Shown here: positions 47,257 through 59,256 of the stretch, in pieces
How positions within the stretch are numbered: position 1 is the stretch's first letter
Layout: each line of letters begins with the position of its first letter
Origin: Amoebophrya sp. A120
Lineage: Eukaryota; Sar; Dinophyceae; Syndiniales; Amoebophryaceae
Direction: 5' to 3'
Length of the DNA stretch: 64,000 bases
NCBI GenBank assembly: GCA_905178155.1
Contig: CAJINV010000004.1
Location: 7,942,771-8,006,770 of the forward strand
Notes under the pieces: model-generated
What the model was told of the DNA's origin: nothing
The model's input: only the letters and a program-made list of their open reading frames with translations
The model's database searches: none
Made by a program: the position numbers and the translations under genes

Positions 47257-50200
47257 ATGGTTGAAATGGCAGCTTGGCAGCTTCTCCGCAACGCGAAAGC
47301 AGCACTGTTGCTGTCGCTGCAGTGGGCGAGCTTCTGCGTAGCGAGCTCCATGGTGTCTTCTTCTACATCGGATCATCCAGCAGGAGCAGCACAGTCTTTT
47401 CTTCAGTCGACCGCGATATCAAACTCTCTCACCTCATCTCTCGTAGTGGAGCCACCAGGTAGTTCCAGTACAACTGGATCCCTCCGGGCACGGAGCTCTG
47501 AACATCAAGCGGATCATACGCTGTGGAAAAATGCGCGTCTGCTCGGCAGGATAAGCCACGGGTGGACCTCATCCGCCTCTCACAGCGGATTCAGCAGCCC
47601 AACGGAAGAGATGCGGAAGAAGTTCCGATCGCTTTCTCCCTGGATGGTGGAGAAGAACCGAAAAGAGTTTTTGTCTTGCGGTCCCCAGAACACAGTGTTG
47701 ATTCCTCCAATGGGAGGCGGGGGAAATAATCAGCAGGGAAAAAACACGCAAAAGCAGTCCGAGCTGGGTAAAAGCACGATGAAGCAATTCGAGAAAGAAT
47801 CGCTGGAGAAATTTCAGGTTTTCAAAAACGGCTGGGACCCGGAAACCGTCCGGAGAGCGTTGAAGAAAAATCCAACTGCGGCTGTGGAAACCCAGGACGA
47901 CAAAGGCTACATATCAAATGCAAAAATGTCTGGGTCTGGAAGAGTGTAGACCTGTCATGCAGATTTTCCATGACCCATGAGGTCTGGAATGCGGGACTTA
48001 GCATGACAGACTCTGCGAGGTCTCTGCCATGCCCATTCTGCATGAGAAACTCCGTGCCAACTTGGTCAAAAGTGGACAGCTTTTGGCACTCATGCAACAC
48101 AGATTTTTGCATGCTTCAGATTTACCATGACAAGGTGCAAGCTTCCAGACCCAGACATTTTCGCAATTCATACTACACGCCCCTGCACGAGATCGGCTGG
48201 AACATGGCTTTGGATGCGAAAATATCCTGTGCAAAAGTATCGTACTCGTAGTAATTGCAATCATGCATTACAAATCTTTTTCTTAAGGTAAATCAGCATT
48301 ACAGATGTCATTTCTCATGCTGAGTAAAATTCAAATTGTAAATGCATTCATACGAGTGCGATACTTTTGCACTGCATAGAAAACGGTCGCAACCCCCACG
48401 CAGTCCATGGCGCTGGCAAGCAGGAAGCAGCGGTTACAGGAGTTGCTCAGTGCTTGCGCGGCGAGCACTAGTAGTCCGGCCGCGTATGGGAGTGGATGGC
48501 ACTCGTGTAAAAGTACAACAACTTGTTCGAAAGCTCCTAAACCTGGCGGTAATTCTAATTTTTCGTTGCGCTCTCCAGCAACTGCGACGGGTGGTGCGGG
48601 AAAAATAAAGTGGACCTCGTCGGCAGCAGCGGCGTCCTGTGACGTGTTACCACCTCCCACGCACGACGGGGCAGAAGATGAGTCTCGACGACAGCAGCAG
48701 CAAAATCGTGTAGTTGAGTGGCGTACTACGGGGACGCCGTCAGGCTCCTCCCCAATCAGTACACTCAAGGGAGTATCAAATGTAAAAATGTCTGGGTCTG
48801 GAAGAATGCGCGATTTGTCATGCAGCTTTTCCATCACCCATGAAGCCTGGAATGCAGGACCTAGCATGACAGATTTTGTGCGATCTCTCTCATGCCTGTC
48901 CTGCATGAGAAACTCCCTCCCGACTTGGTCAAAACTGGGCGACTTTTGGTAATCATGCAACACAGATTTTTGCATGCTTCAGATTTAGCATGACAGGTTG
49001 CATTGTTCCAGACCCAGACATTTTTACATTTGATAGGGAGAACGAAGCCGGTCCCACTCGCTCTCGTCCACCCGAGCCTCAACGAAGTGGATATGGGGTT
49101 CTCAAACGTTACATTCCCAACTGTTACATGAATTTGTCATGTGAAAGCACCATCATCATCCTCACGATCAAGCTGCTCCGCATGACAAATTTGCGAAGGG
49201 CCAAACCGCACCTAAATATCATGTGCCAAATCTGTCATGCAAAAGGCGCAATCTTCGCCCTTGCAGTTTTGCCATTCTTGCATCACAAATTCACGTAACA
49301 GTTGAGAATGTAACAGTTGAGAACGCCATAGTGGACCGCGAGGACACGGACGGCTGCTTCCAGCATCGATTTTGACGACCCAACAAATGCGTCGGCCGTG
49401 CTGCTCACCGAGGAAAAGCTCCCCCTGATCTTTTCCCCCACACAAAAAAACACCACTGCGGACGACGTTCTGATGGGAAACGCAACAACTACTGACGATA
49501 TATTTCAAGGTGATGAAATGCAACAACCAGAAGCAGTAGTTCTTTCTCCATCTCCAGCTATGAAGAAAGCGAACTCGGGCTCCACACAGGATTCCAACGC
49601 GAGGTCTTCCTGTTCTACCGCAGCGACTTCTTCGAACCCAACGGTGTCTTCCGCGTCGACGCGAGCGCCGGCGTTTATGGGTGTTTCAGGATCGAAAGCG
49701 ACGAAGTTGAAATAACTTGTTATGCATAAAATCGATACCAGTTGGAAGCCCAATTTCTAAGCGGTGCATGATAAATTTTCGGAGCACCGGAATCCAATTT
49801 GTCATGCTGCTTGGGCACAGAAGACTGCTTTTGTCATGCTCCTTTAGCAGCACTATCCCAAACACTAAATAGGCTCACAATTTGCCTCACTTGCCATCCC
49901 GGCAAGAGAGGCACTTCATGCCTGGCATTTTATGCATGGCAAATCATTTCAACTTTGTCGATTTCAAACCTGACGCAACCATAGCGCTGTCGCCGCCTTC
50001 GGGGACCAGTGCGGGAACTGGGTTATCAAATGGAAAAATCCCTGGATGTCTGGAAACTTGTGATGCTGAGTGGCGTAGCATACGGAGGCCACAAGTGCTG
50101 GCTCAGCATGACAAATTTCTGAGCTTGTATGTTTTGCCTATTCTGCATGACAAACTGCGTCTCCGCATGACAGAAAAAATCGTCTCTTGGGCAATGCGCA

Positions 50201-53200
50201 TGACAGATTTAAGAGTCATGCCAGACAAGCATGACAAACATGCATTCTTCCAGACCCAGACATTTTTACATTTGATATGGGTGCTATTCGAACAAGAATA
50301 TGATGATGGTGAGCAAGCAGGACAGCGGCAGTTGTGCGAGCAGTTGTTCCGTCGCCTGCTTCGCCAGCTGCGGGGCCGCGACCTCCACTCCAGGTGGCTT
50401 CCTGAGTCCTCCCGGGGATTCGCACCGATCCTTTCAGGGATTGCGGTTGCAGCGGACGGCGTCCGGGGAACAAGACGATGGTGAGCAAGATGAAGACGAA
50501 ATAACGGGAAGATCTACTAGTAACCGTCGCAATGGTGCGCGGTTTGGAGAACTGGCAAATAATAGCTTCATCCGGGAGGAGCATGCTGATCTACCGGAAG
50601 ATCATCGCATTGACGATGACGAGGACGAACAAGAGTCGGACGTCGACGAGCCGCGCATGACCCGGGCGATCAGCATGCTAGACGAGCACATGACCGAGAA
50701 AGTAATCGCGGACTTCTTGACCGCGTGTGAACTGGAAAGAAAAGCGAACGAGTCTCCGGTCTTTCCACCGACAGGAGATCTTCCAAGTGGTCGTGACGAC
50801 GTTCAGAACCGAAAGGTAATTACTGGTTATCAAATTTAAAGATGTCTGGGTCTGGAAGATTCTGAGACTTGTCATGCACGTTTTGCATGAGCCCTGATGT
50901 CTGTGATGCATGCCCTAGCATCACAGACTTTTTGAGGGCTTCTTGATGCCTATTCCGCATGACAAATGCCCTCCCCGCGTAGCAAGCATTACGCTCCCTT
51001 TGCTGCTCATGCAATACAAATTTTTTTCGAATCCAGAGACAGCATCACAAGTTCCAACCTTACAGACCCAGACATTTTTGCATTTGATACTGGTAACGAC
51101 ACAACGATGTCCTGCCCGCATCACAGCGTTTTCGAGGATTCGGTCGGAAAAGAGTTCTTCAACAACCCTGAGACTATCCTGTGCAAAAGTATCGTACTCG
51201 TACTGCAATCATGCATTACAAATCTTTTTCTCAAGGTCAATCAGCATTACAAATTTTATATATTATTTCTCATGCTGAGGAAATTCAAATTTGTAATGCA
51301 TTTATACGAGTACGATACTTTTGCAATTCATAGACACAGGCTCGAGTTCTTTCGCGGGGGCAGCAGGATCCTCAAGCCTGACGCAATCCGCGGACGTTTT
51401 GTCGTCTACAACCTCTACAAAGACGAAGCCAAAAACGACTACCGTGGTGCGGCGAAGTTCCGGCAGCACTACTTTGTCAAAAAGCAGTTTCGGTTCCTCC
51501 AGTTCCGCTGCTGACAAAGAAATAACATCAGGGAAAACAACAAGCAAGCCGTCTTTATTACTTGGCGACGATAGTACTACCGGCTGCCGCCGCGTACCCA
51601 GGCGGCGCCGAACCGTTCCCCAGGCGATCGAGACCGATTTGGACCACGAGGAGCAACTGTTTGTGCAACACCACAGTGGAGGTGCAACAACCAGGCTCAA
51701 CTCCGCACTCGGAGCGGCTGCGGGTGGTGGCTCTTGCAACACGATCGCGTCTATCAAATGCAAAAATGTCTGGGTCAGGAAGAGTCATGCCGTTTTTGCA
51801 TGACACAGAAGGTCTGGCATTGAAGCTCTAGCATCACAGGTTTCGAGAAGCGTTCGCAATGCCGAATCCGTATGACAAATCCCCCTCTTTGGTGACAGAA
51901 AGTGGGCAACTTTTGCTGCCTATGCACGAGAGATTTTTCTGTGTTCTGAAATGCGCATCACAAGTTTGTATTCTTCCAGACCCAGACACCTTTGCACTTG
52001 ATAGCGTCCTCTCACCTCGCCGAGCCCTTCGTCCCAATCCGGATCTCCCCGGGCGGAACGGTTATTCTGGGTAAAAACGTCACCACCCCATAGTCAAGAT
52101 GGGAAATCTGCTAGACAAATCAGCCAGCTTTGGTTGTTTCGCATCACAGGTTTGTCCTCGTAGTGTGAAAATCCTGTTTAGGTAGTTCAGCAGCATCACA
52201 GATCTAGCCTTTTATGCTGCTTGGAGCATTACAAATTTCAAAACACGAATAGAAAACCCTTCCCATGGAGCTCCGCATGAGAAATGTTTTCAGCATGCAG
52301 ATTTGCATGACAACTACGGGGTGGGGACGTTTTTACATAGGATAACGGTGCAGGGGTCTTCCTGTCCGAACGTGCGACGGGTTCGCTTCACGATGCAGCA
52401 GCCTCTGGACATTGTCACGAAGTCAGCCGCGGTCGCGCGGGTGCTCCTGGAGTTCGGCGCGGACGTGGATGCCGCGGTGAAAGCGCCCCTGTTCCGGTCT
52501 ACGAAGCCGCTCTTCGGTGCCTGGGTTCGGTTCGTATGAAATGCAAAGGCATCGTACTCGTATAAATAGCGTGGGAGATGAAATCTGTATTGCGGATTTA
52601 CCTTAAGAAAAAGATTTGTAATGCATGACTGCAATTACTACGGTACGAGTGCGATGCTTTTGCAGTTCATAGTTCGACACGGAGGTGAACAACCGCTTAC
52701 CCCCGAACATTGATTTAGCCGCTTTACTTCTTCTCCACGGCGCAGATTTCACGGAGATGCTGCGGGACGTGGGCCTCGCACGGAAGGGGCACATCAAGTG
52801 CGGAATGGACTTCTTATTTGAAAAGGAGGATTTTCCAACTGGGCCGATGATGAATAACAACGGGGCGCTCCAACTCCCGGGAATTACCGACAAAAACCAC
52901 ATTTTCTTGCGGCACAAGATCGCCGCCTGGATCAAGCGCGATGGACCCTTTGCGTTTGAGTTGCTGCAGAATTTGGAGAAGCAGTTACTGCCCGGAGGTT
53001 CATCCGCAATACAAAGGTTCTCGCCAGGGGTGTCGTCTTCAAATTCCCGGCCCACGTCTACCTCCAAATCCTCGAATCTTTTCGGCCGGACCAGCGGGCC
53101 GAGCGGGGGGCTCCCGTCGTCGCTAGCGGCATCCTCGTCGCACAGTGCAAGCCAGAAAGAAAAACAAGCTACTGCTCAAGAACTTTCGAATTACTATCAG

Positions 53201-56200
53201 CAGCCGGCGCAGCAAACGTACGCCATTCCGGTTGAAGATCCACCTCTGGCTCCTACTCCGGGTGGCAGTGCCGGGAGCCAACACGCCTTTCCGGACGCGA
53301 ATCTAACCGCACGGATATTAATTGCAGCCCAGGGGGACAAGAATTCAGCCGTCGACGTCCACCGCATTGATCATGTGTTGAAAATAAATGAATCAAATTT
53401 ATTGTTCACCACGAGCCAGCGCGACGAAAGCGCGGACACCTTGTTGAGACGACCCGGAGGTCCTCTGGTATTTGCTGGTGGTGGTACAACGGCGCAATTT
53501 TTACAGCCGAGAGCTTCTTCCTCCTCGTCCAGCACAACTGGTGTGCTCCCTTCAGGACCAGGGGCAGGCGCAGCTTCTGGTACAACACCGGGCACTTCTA
53601 CGCATCAAGCTGGAACTCCAGCACCAACTCCCCGAACCCCGTCAACACTGTTGATACCCGGTGTAAAATCCCGGAACTCTCCGGAAAACAAAAAATTCTT
53701 CGGCATGCACCTGCCAAGTGAGGTTTTGGAACGGATGCAGGCAGGGGAGACGTGGATATCAACTGCAAAAATGTCTGCGTCTGGAAGAATGCGCGATTTG
53801 TCATGCAGCTTTTCCATGACCCATGAGACCTGGAATGCAGGACCTAGCATGACAGATTCTGTGCGATCTCTCTCATACCTATCCTGCATGAGAAAATCCC
53901 TCCCGACTTGGTCGAAACTGGACGACTTTTGGTAATCATGCAACACAGATTTTTGCACGTTTCAGATTTAGCATGACAAGTTGCATGATTCTTCCAGACC
54001 TCCCAGACACTTTTACAGTTGATAGTGGAGACGCTTGGACGACAAATTCTACTACTTTCAGCCGAGGGACTATGGGAGTGTCAGGATCGAAATCGACAAA
54101 GTCGAAAAATTTGTCATGCATAAAGTGTAGGGCACGCGAGGCCTGTATTGGGGAACAGGCAAATGAGACCGATTGCAAGCCTGTTTAGGGGTACGGGTAT
54201 ACAATGTGTTGCCAGAGTAGCATTACAGGAGCAGTCTGCTTTGCCCACACAGCACGACAGACTGGATTTTGGTGGTCCCAAAATTTGTCATGCGCCAATT
54301 GGAAACTGAGGCTCCAACTGGCATCGATTTTGTGCATCACAAATTTTTCGATTTTGTCGATTTCGATTCTGACACTTCCATAGGGACAACGTCGCATTTC
54401 TCACTTCGATCGCAGACTACCTCCAGCACCAATACAACAGCCCTAGTACAAGCGTACAACCTCCCGATGAGAAGGTGGAGAAGGAACAGGTATTCTGTGT
54501 AAAAACGTCCCTACCCCAGAGACAAGGTGGGAAATCTGCTAGACAAATGCGCCAGCATTAGTTGTTGCCGTTGCGCGTGACAAGTTTGCCCTCGTAGTTT
54601 TTTCATCCTGTTTAGTTACTCCAGGAGCATCACAGATCTAGCATCTTATGCTGATTCGAGCATCACGAATTCCACAACACGACTAGAAAATGCTTCGCAT
54701 GGGGCTCCGCATGCGAAATATTTCAAGCGTGCAGACTTGCATGACAACTCTGTGGCGGGGACGTTTTTCTTTTTGCTCAGGATAACAGGCCTTGCTATTG
54801 CGCGAATTGGTTCTGGTTCTCCGCGAACTGAACGCGTTGCACTTGCAACGAGCGTATCAACTGCAAAAATGTCTGGGTCTAGAAGAATACAAACTTGTGA
54901 TGCGCATTTCAGAACACAGAAAAATCTCTCATGCATAGGCAGCAAAAGTTGCCCACTTTCTGTCACCAAAATGGGGGTTTTGTCATGCGGATTCGGCATT
55001 GCGGAAGCTTCTCGAAACCTGTGATGTTAGAGCTTCCATGCCAGACCTTTTGTGTCATGCAAAAACAGCATGACTCTTCCAGACCCAGACACTTTTGCAT
55101 TTGATAGAGCGGAGAACGTACGGAAGGGGTTGCTAGTTGTACCAATGAAGCACCAGGTCGTGAGAAGTACCACTAGCGGCTCATCAGCGGTCAACAGCGC
55201 AGCAGGAGCCGGAAAGATGATGATGAAAAAAACTTCAACTTCTTCTGTGAAGGGGCAAGAAGATGAATCGGTTTTTCAAGTGCCGCAAATCCAGACCGTT
55301 TCGCCCTCCCCCGTCGAGCCGGAAGAGGAGGAGAGCGACCCGAGCGAGGCGCACGCGGAAATTTTTGTGTCGCCGAGGCAGACCTACCGCCGGGGAAGGA
55401 CGGCTTCTACAGGAGACGCGACGACTCCCACGACGTTATGCGCCGGAAGAAAGAGTCAGCACGTAGAAGAAGATCACGACGCAACAACCTCCTCCGCGTC
55501 GAGTGCAGCTGCCGGCACGGCGAAAGATCGGCTCAACCGGAACGATGTGAAAATCCGGAAAATCAAAGCGGTGATGAAAAACCGAGACAAGAACTTCTCA
55601 TCGCCCCGTATGACCCGCTCAGGTGTTACAATCTCAAACGTTGCAATAGAATCTGGGATTTGTCTTGCATGATGAGCATGACAGAATCGCAGAGCATTCT
55701 ACTTTCTGCAATACAAATGTCGCCAGATTCTAGTGCGCTTTGGGGCTCCGATGAAACTTGTCATGCGCAATCCTGTGGGAGTAGGCCAGATGTTGCGCAT
55801 TTTGCAACACAAGTTCCAGATTCCACTGTAACGTTTGAAATTGTAACACCTGAGCAGGTTATACCCCGGAGTGGTCCGAAGACTACACGACAAGCATGGG
55901 CAACAAAAAGTTCTTCGACGGGTGTAGAGGTAGTTTCAACTGCATCATCTCCAGGACAAAGTGCTACTCCTAGTCCTAAGTCGATGCTTTCCCCAGGAAA
56001 TAAACACAACAAACTCTTCAAGCGAGTCCTAGCCTCTTCTCCAACAGGAGCGGCGGACCACATCACTAGGGAAGATGAATTTTTGCACGACGAGGAGGGC
56101 CACACAACAAGCCCGACGACATGTGTACTAGCTGCAGACGATCAAGGCTCAGGTTCTGACGCACGGGAGGAGTTTGTGATTGAAGATCGCAATTGCTGGG

Positions 56201-56812
56201 CCCTCGACGGAGGTGAAACATGTGCGGATCAACACCTGCGTCAGCTTCAGGAAGAAAACAGTCGCTTTGGAACAACCACCATGATGACCAGCCTCGGGGA
56301 CGCGATGTTGGAGCTTGACCACCCGGCTCTGGGTATGTAAGGAAAAGCTATAAATAGGTTTTGCATAGTTCCTTCGTGATATCCAGGCATGACAGACTTT
56401 TCGTCGTGTCTTGGATTTGCATATAATACAAACCTGCGTTTACATTTTTGCATGGGAGGTGTATTTTAGTTTTTACGAGAACAACTAGTACGTATGAAGT
56501 TGGTGTACTACCGCGCGATGTATGCAAATCCCCATGCTTGGAAATCTTTCCCCTGCATGATGCACCACTTCGAATTGGAGAATCCAGAATTCTGCAGGGA
56601 GTGGTGGAACCGCCAAAGCTCTTCCGATATGAAATGCAAAAGTTGTATCGTACTAGTTCTAGTAAGTAGTAGTAATCGCATTGCAAATTTTCTCAGCATG
56701 ACAAATGATGGTTTAGCTTGGAATAGGCTTAGATTTGTAATGCATGAATGCGATTTTTACTACGAGTGCGATACTTTTGCACAGGATATCCGATAAACCG
56801 CATTGCGGGTGA
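47257..56812 (+). CDS. Large ankyrin-repeat protein
   Basis: Eighteen or more exons, 17 introners, about 1735 residues. The N-terminus has a hydrophobic stretch (NAKAALLLSLQWASFCVASS) consistent with a signal peptide. Ankyrin-type segments are KGYTPLHEIGWNMALDAK, QPLDIVTKSAAVARVLLEFG with ADVDAAVK, and LAALLLLHGADFTEMLRD. Between them lie very long Ser/Thr/Gln-rich low-complexity linkers and an acidic stretch (DDDEDEQESDVDEPR). C-terminal regions are Glu/Ser-rich. A frame-consistent stop is at 56340, but a GT donor at 56334 and a later exon (MKLVYYRAMYANPHAWKSFP), interrupted by an in-frame introner, suggest the gene ends at 56812. Function beyond protein binding is unknown. Exon phases sum correctly through 56340. 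Confidence 0.82.
47912..48172 (+). mobile_element. Introner, family A (ankyrin gene)
   Basis: 261 bp; perfect TSD CTACA. Joins DKGY to TPLH, inside an ankyrin repeat. Confidence 0.93.
48223..48378 (+). mobile_element. Introner, family B (ankyrin gene)
   Basis: 156 bp; perfect TSD GAAAA. Joins LDAK to TVAT. Confidence 0.92.
48774..49035 (+). mobile_element. Introner, family A (ankyrin gene)
   Basis: 262 bp; perfect TSD GGGAG. Joins TLKG to ERSR. Close sister of 7511-7772 and 53757-54024. Confidence 0.93.
49092..49330 (+). mobile_element. Introner, family E (ankyrin gene)
   Basis: 239 bp; perfect TSD GTGGA. Joins STKW to TART. Confidence 0.92.
49676..49983 (+). mobile_element. Introner, family I (ankyrin gene)
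   Basis: 308 bp, TATGGG...ACCATA; TSD GCGTT/GCGCT. Joins RAPA to LSPP. Confidence 0.87.
50024..50277 (+). mobile_element. Introner, family A (ankyrin gene)
   Basis: 254 bp; perfect TSD TGGGT. Joins AGTG to CYSN. Only 40 nt after the family I element. Confidence 0.92.
50828..51089 (+). mobile_element. Introner, family A (ankyrin gene)
   Basis: 262 bp; perfect TSD CTGGT. Joins VITG to NDTT. Confidence 0.93.
51175..51332 (+). mobile_element. Introner, family B (ankyrin gene)
   Basis: 158 bp; TSD GAGAC/GACAC. Joins NPET to GSSS. Confidence 0.9.
51752..52003 (+). mobile_element. Introner, family A (ankyrin gene)
   Basis: 252 bp; perfect TSD GCGTC. Joins TIAS to SHLA. Inverse orientation of the 54855-55106 subtype. 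Confidence 0.93.
52063..52344 (+). mobile_element. Introner, family C (ankyrin gene)
   Basis: 282 bp; perfect TSD ACGGT. Joins GGTV to QGSS. Confidence 0.92.
52535..52671 (+). mobile_element. Introner, family B, shortened (ankyrin gene)
   Basis: 137 bp; perfect TSD GTTCG. An internal deletion removes part of the left interior. Joins WVRF to DTEV. Confidence 0.92.
53757..54024 (+). mobile_element. Introner, family A (ankyrin gene)
   Basis: 268 bp; perfect TSD GTGGA. Joins GETW to RRLD. The right repeat has a small internal duplication (CAGACCTCCCAGACAC). Confidence 0.92.
54071..54382 (+). mobile_element. Introner, family I (ankyrin gene)
   Basis: 312 bp; perfect TSD GGGAC. Joins QPRD to NVAF. 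Defines the family together with 49676-49983. Confidence 0.9.
54491..54784 (+). mobile_element. Introner, family C (ankyrin gene)
   Basis: 294 bp; perfect TSD ACAGG, compatible with GT-AG. Joins EKEQ to ALLL. Confidence 0.92.
54855..55106 (+). mobile_element. Introner, family A (ankyrin gene)
   Basis: 252 bp; perfect TSD GAGCG. Joins LQRA to ENVR. Confidence 0.93.
55609..55863 (+). mobile_element. Introner, family H (ankyrin gene)
   Basis: 255 bp, TATGACC...GGTTATA; perfect TSD CCCCG. Joins FSSPR to SGPK. Its terminal repeats match the ends of the foldback at 60962-61758. Confidence 0.9.
56628..56788 (+). mobile_element. Introner, family B (ankyrin gene 3' exon)
   Basis: 161 bp; perfect TSD TCCGA. 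Joins QSSSD to KPHC, seven codons from the stop. Confidence 0.9.
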
Positions 56813-57943
56813 CGACTGACTTTGTTCTGTAGTTATGTGTTGTTTCTAGTATTAATGCATGACAGAACTACATTAAATTTCGATTCGACCACCGATCGAT
56901 TCGAAAAAGAAAAAATCACATCATGCAGGCCTGCTAAGTGTGGGCACGATAACTCATTATCGACGTTTCTGAGGATATAGAAAAAATTGAAAACCTGCCG
57001 TCTACCAACTTGATATATTTTAACCACCCGCATCGAATTAATATAGCCAGTATCGAAGATCTCTACTGCTCCATAATTTTTCTTCTACTCTTTAATTCGC
57101 TGAAGTATAGCTCACTTATTCATCAAAAAATTCAAGAGGAAAACTTCCCACACTGCCGAAACGTGAACTCTAAAAAACTTAAATGCCCCTTCGATTCTTC
57201 ATCATGCGTCGCGCCTTCTGCTCGGAACATCGTAATATTCGTGCGAAGGGAAGACTACTTACTACATCAGGCAGAATTCAACATCTCTCGGGATGAATTC
57301 GGCCTGATTTCGTTCGGTTTTCTACTGTTTTCGCTATACGATGGACCACGAGTTAAAAAACCAACCTTGCCAAACTTTTGACTTTTGGACACAGGAAGAA
57401 TCAAGAAACGCATTCGATGAAGTTATGAAATATGAATGTCCAAATACAACAACACTAGGCTGATAGAATAAGCTTTTACTGGAGATGAAGAAATCTACAG
57501 CCTCATCGTCGTGTGCAGTGTAAATGTTGTCATCTTATCGTGCTAGAAATTGTACCTATTTCGGTTTCGCTTCTGTGAATCCTCTGTATAAATTTTTCAG
57601 AACTTTTTTTTTTGTTTTTTACGAGCAGATCAGCCGAAGATAAGAAAGCATTTTTTATGCATATCCGCCCGATCAAGACCCAACCAAGACGAGCTCAAAG
57701 ACGAAGCAATAAAATCCGAGCCTACAGAAGATAATCACATTAGTACAACCGGATCGCGCAGCCTGTTGTACTATCCGCATTTTTACCTTCGGATTGCAAA
57801 TACGATTTTACTACTTTCCACGACGGAGAAAAATTCTATAAAACGAAACGCACCACGAAGATGAAGACTAGAAAAAACCCAATGTAAGATATAAGTTAAA
57901 AATTCGGCCCAGAGACTAGTAAAGTAGATACAAATTTCCTCAG
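56813..57943. other. Intergenic
   Basis: AT-rich. A 123-codon frame at 57010-57381 has no recognised features and weak composition. No introners. Confidence 0.45.
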
Positions 57944-58217
57944 ACCACGATAAGTAAAACTTGCGATAGAGCTCTGACCCCAGCTGTACCTTCGGCAGAG
58001 TATCCTGTGCAAAAGTATCGCACTCGTATAAATGCAAGTCTTGCATTGCAAATCCTGTTCCCAAGGCAAATCTGCATTACAAATTTTATTTCTCATGCTG
58101 AGGAAATTTGTAATGCATTTATACGAGCACGAAACTTTTGCAGTTCATACAGAGGCCGACCGGTTGATGATGCTGTCAGAGGTCCTAGTACAGCTACCCG
58201 TCGTGTTTGACGAATAA
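57944..58217 (+). CDS. Terminal exon of an unresolved gene
   Basis: After the acceptor TTTCCTCAG (57943) and removal of a family B introner, a frame runs to a stop at 58215-58217. It includes TPAVPSAE joined to ADRLMMLSEVLVQLPVVFDE. The upstream exon or start was not found. The introner with perfect TSD in frame is the main reason to believe it is coding. Confidence 0.45.
58001..58149 (+). mobile_element. Introner, family B
   Basis: 149 bp; perfect TSD CAGAG. Joins PSAE to ADRL. Confidence 0.92.
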
Positions 58218-59256
58218 CTTTTTCTTGATTTCCCACCAACATTGGTTTATAATTGGTGGCGGTGGTTCCATACCCAAAACTTTTAGCTGCAGCAAGCTTT
58301 ATTTTCATTCTGCTTGCTATTTCCGTACAACTCGATAAATTTCGGATTTCTACGTCCGCAATACCGAAAGACAACATAGTACCGAAAATTTTTTCCCGAG
58401 AAATGCAATCCAACTTGTCAATACAGAGTTTCAATATTATACCAGAAATATCTACTTTTCGAGCCTGGACTTATGTGACAAAACGCAGCAAAGAATACTG
58501 AAAGAACCGCTTTTTTTTTCAAGCGATGCAATATCCTGTTGTAGATGATGGAATTGCTTTACACTTTTTGACTGTCAAAAACTTAAACTTCATCAACTGA
58601 ATATCGTGGGAGCAACAAGTAAATGGGGAAATGAAGTAAGTAGTATCTACTACAACTTATGAATACGAATTTGAGTTTTCTCCTCCCTGTCTGTCGAAAA
58701 TAAAGCTGTAGATTCGATTGGTACTTAAAACAACTAGCAATGAAATTTCAAAAAAAAAATCAGCTTCTCTTAGTCGAGTAAGTGTGCAGCAGCAGAGACT
58801 TGCGTTCTTCGGAAATCTGACGTCGAATCTTGAATAAATCGACCTAGTTCTTATGCTGTAGATGCAAGCAGGGGCTTGTGATCATACACGTCAGTGAATA
58901 ATTAATGCACCAAGCATGACAGATTTAGATTTTTCCGTGGCTTCACTATAAAGCCATGACGAAATACCTTCATGGGTGGCGCAACTATCGTCAGATAATA
59001 CTTCTTCGGTTCACGAATGATACAGAGGGCTAATACGGATAAATAAAACATCCGAGCGAAGCAGAGGCGAGGGAGTGTGCAAGAAGAAGAACGGCCACGG
59101 AGTGTGACCAAAACGTTCTTGCGCCATTGCCATTACGCCTTGATTGTAAAGAGTCTACCGAGAGGTGCGAAGAAAAATACGTGATAGAAGGTGGATTTAA
59201 AGTTACCACTATCCAGCTGATATTTTTAGGCGCAAAAAGCAACTAACATCTTCAAG
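58218..59256. other. Intergenic with candidate spliced-leader acceptor
   Basis: No exon recognised. GATATTTTTAG ending at 59229, 27 nt before the AAA gene start, is a plausible trans-splice acceptor. Confidence 0.5.

Noticed and set aside
51333-51514. Alternative frame with natural-looking composition (FFRGGSRILKPDAIRGRFVV) after the family B introner.
   Set aside because: It requires breaking the TSD rule and stops at 51514, while the Ser/Thr-rich frame given by the rule stays open to the next introner and continues correctly.
57010-57381. A 123-codon open frame in the 56.8-57.9 kb gap.
   Set aside because: No recognisable domain, no introner, AT-rich composition; could be chance.
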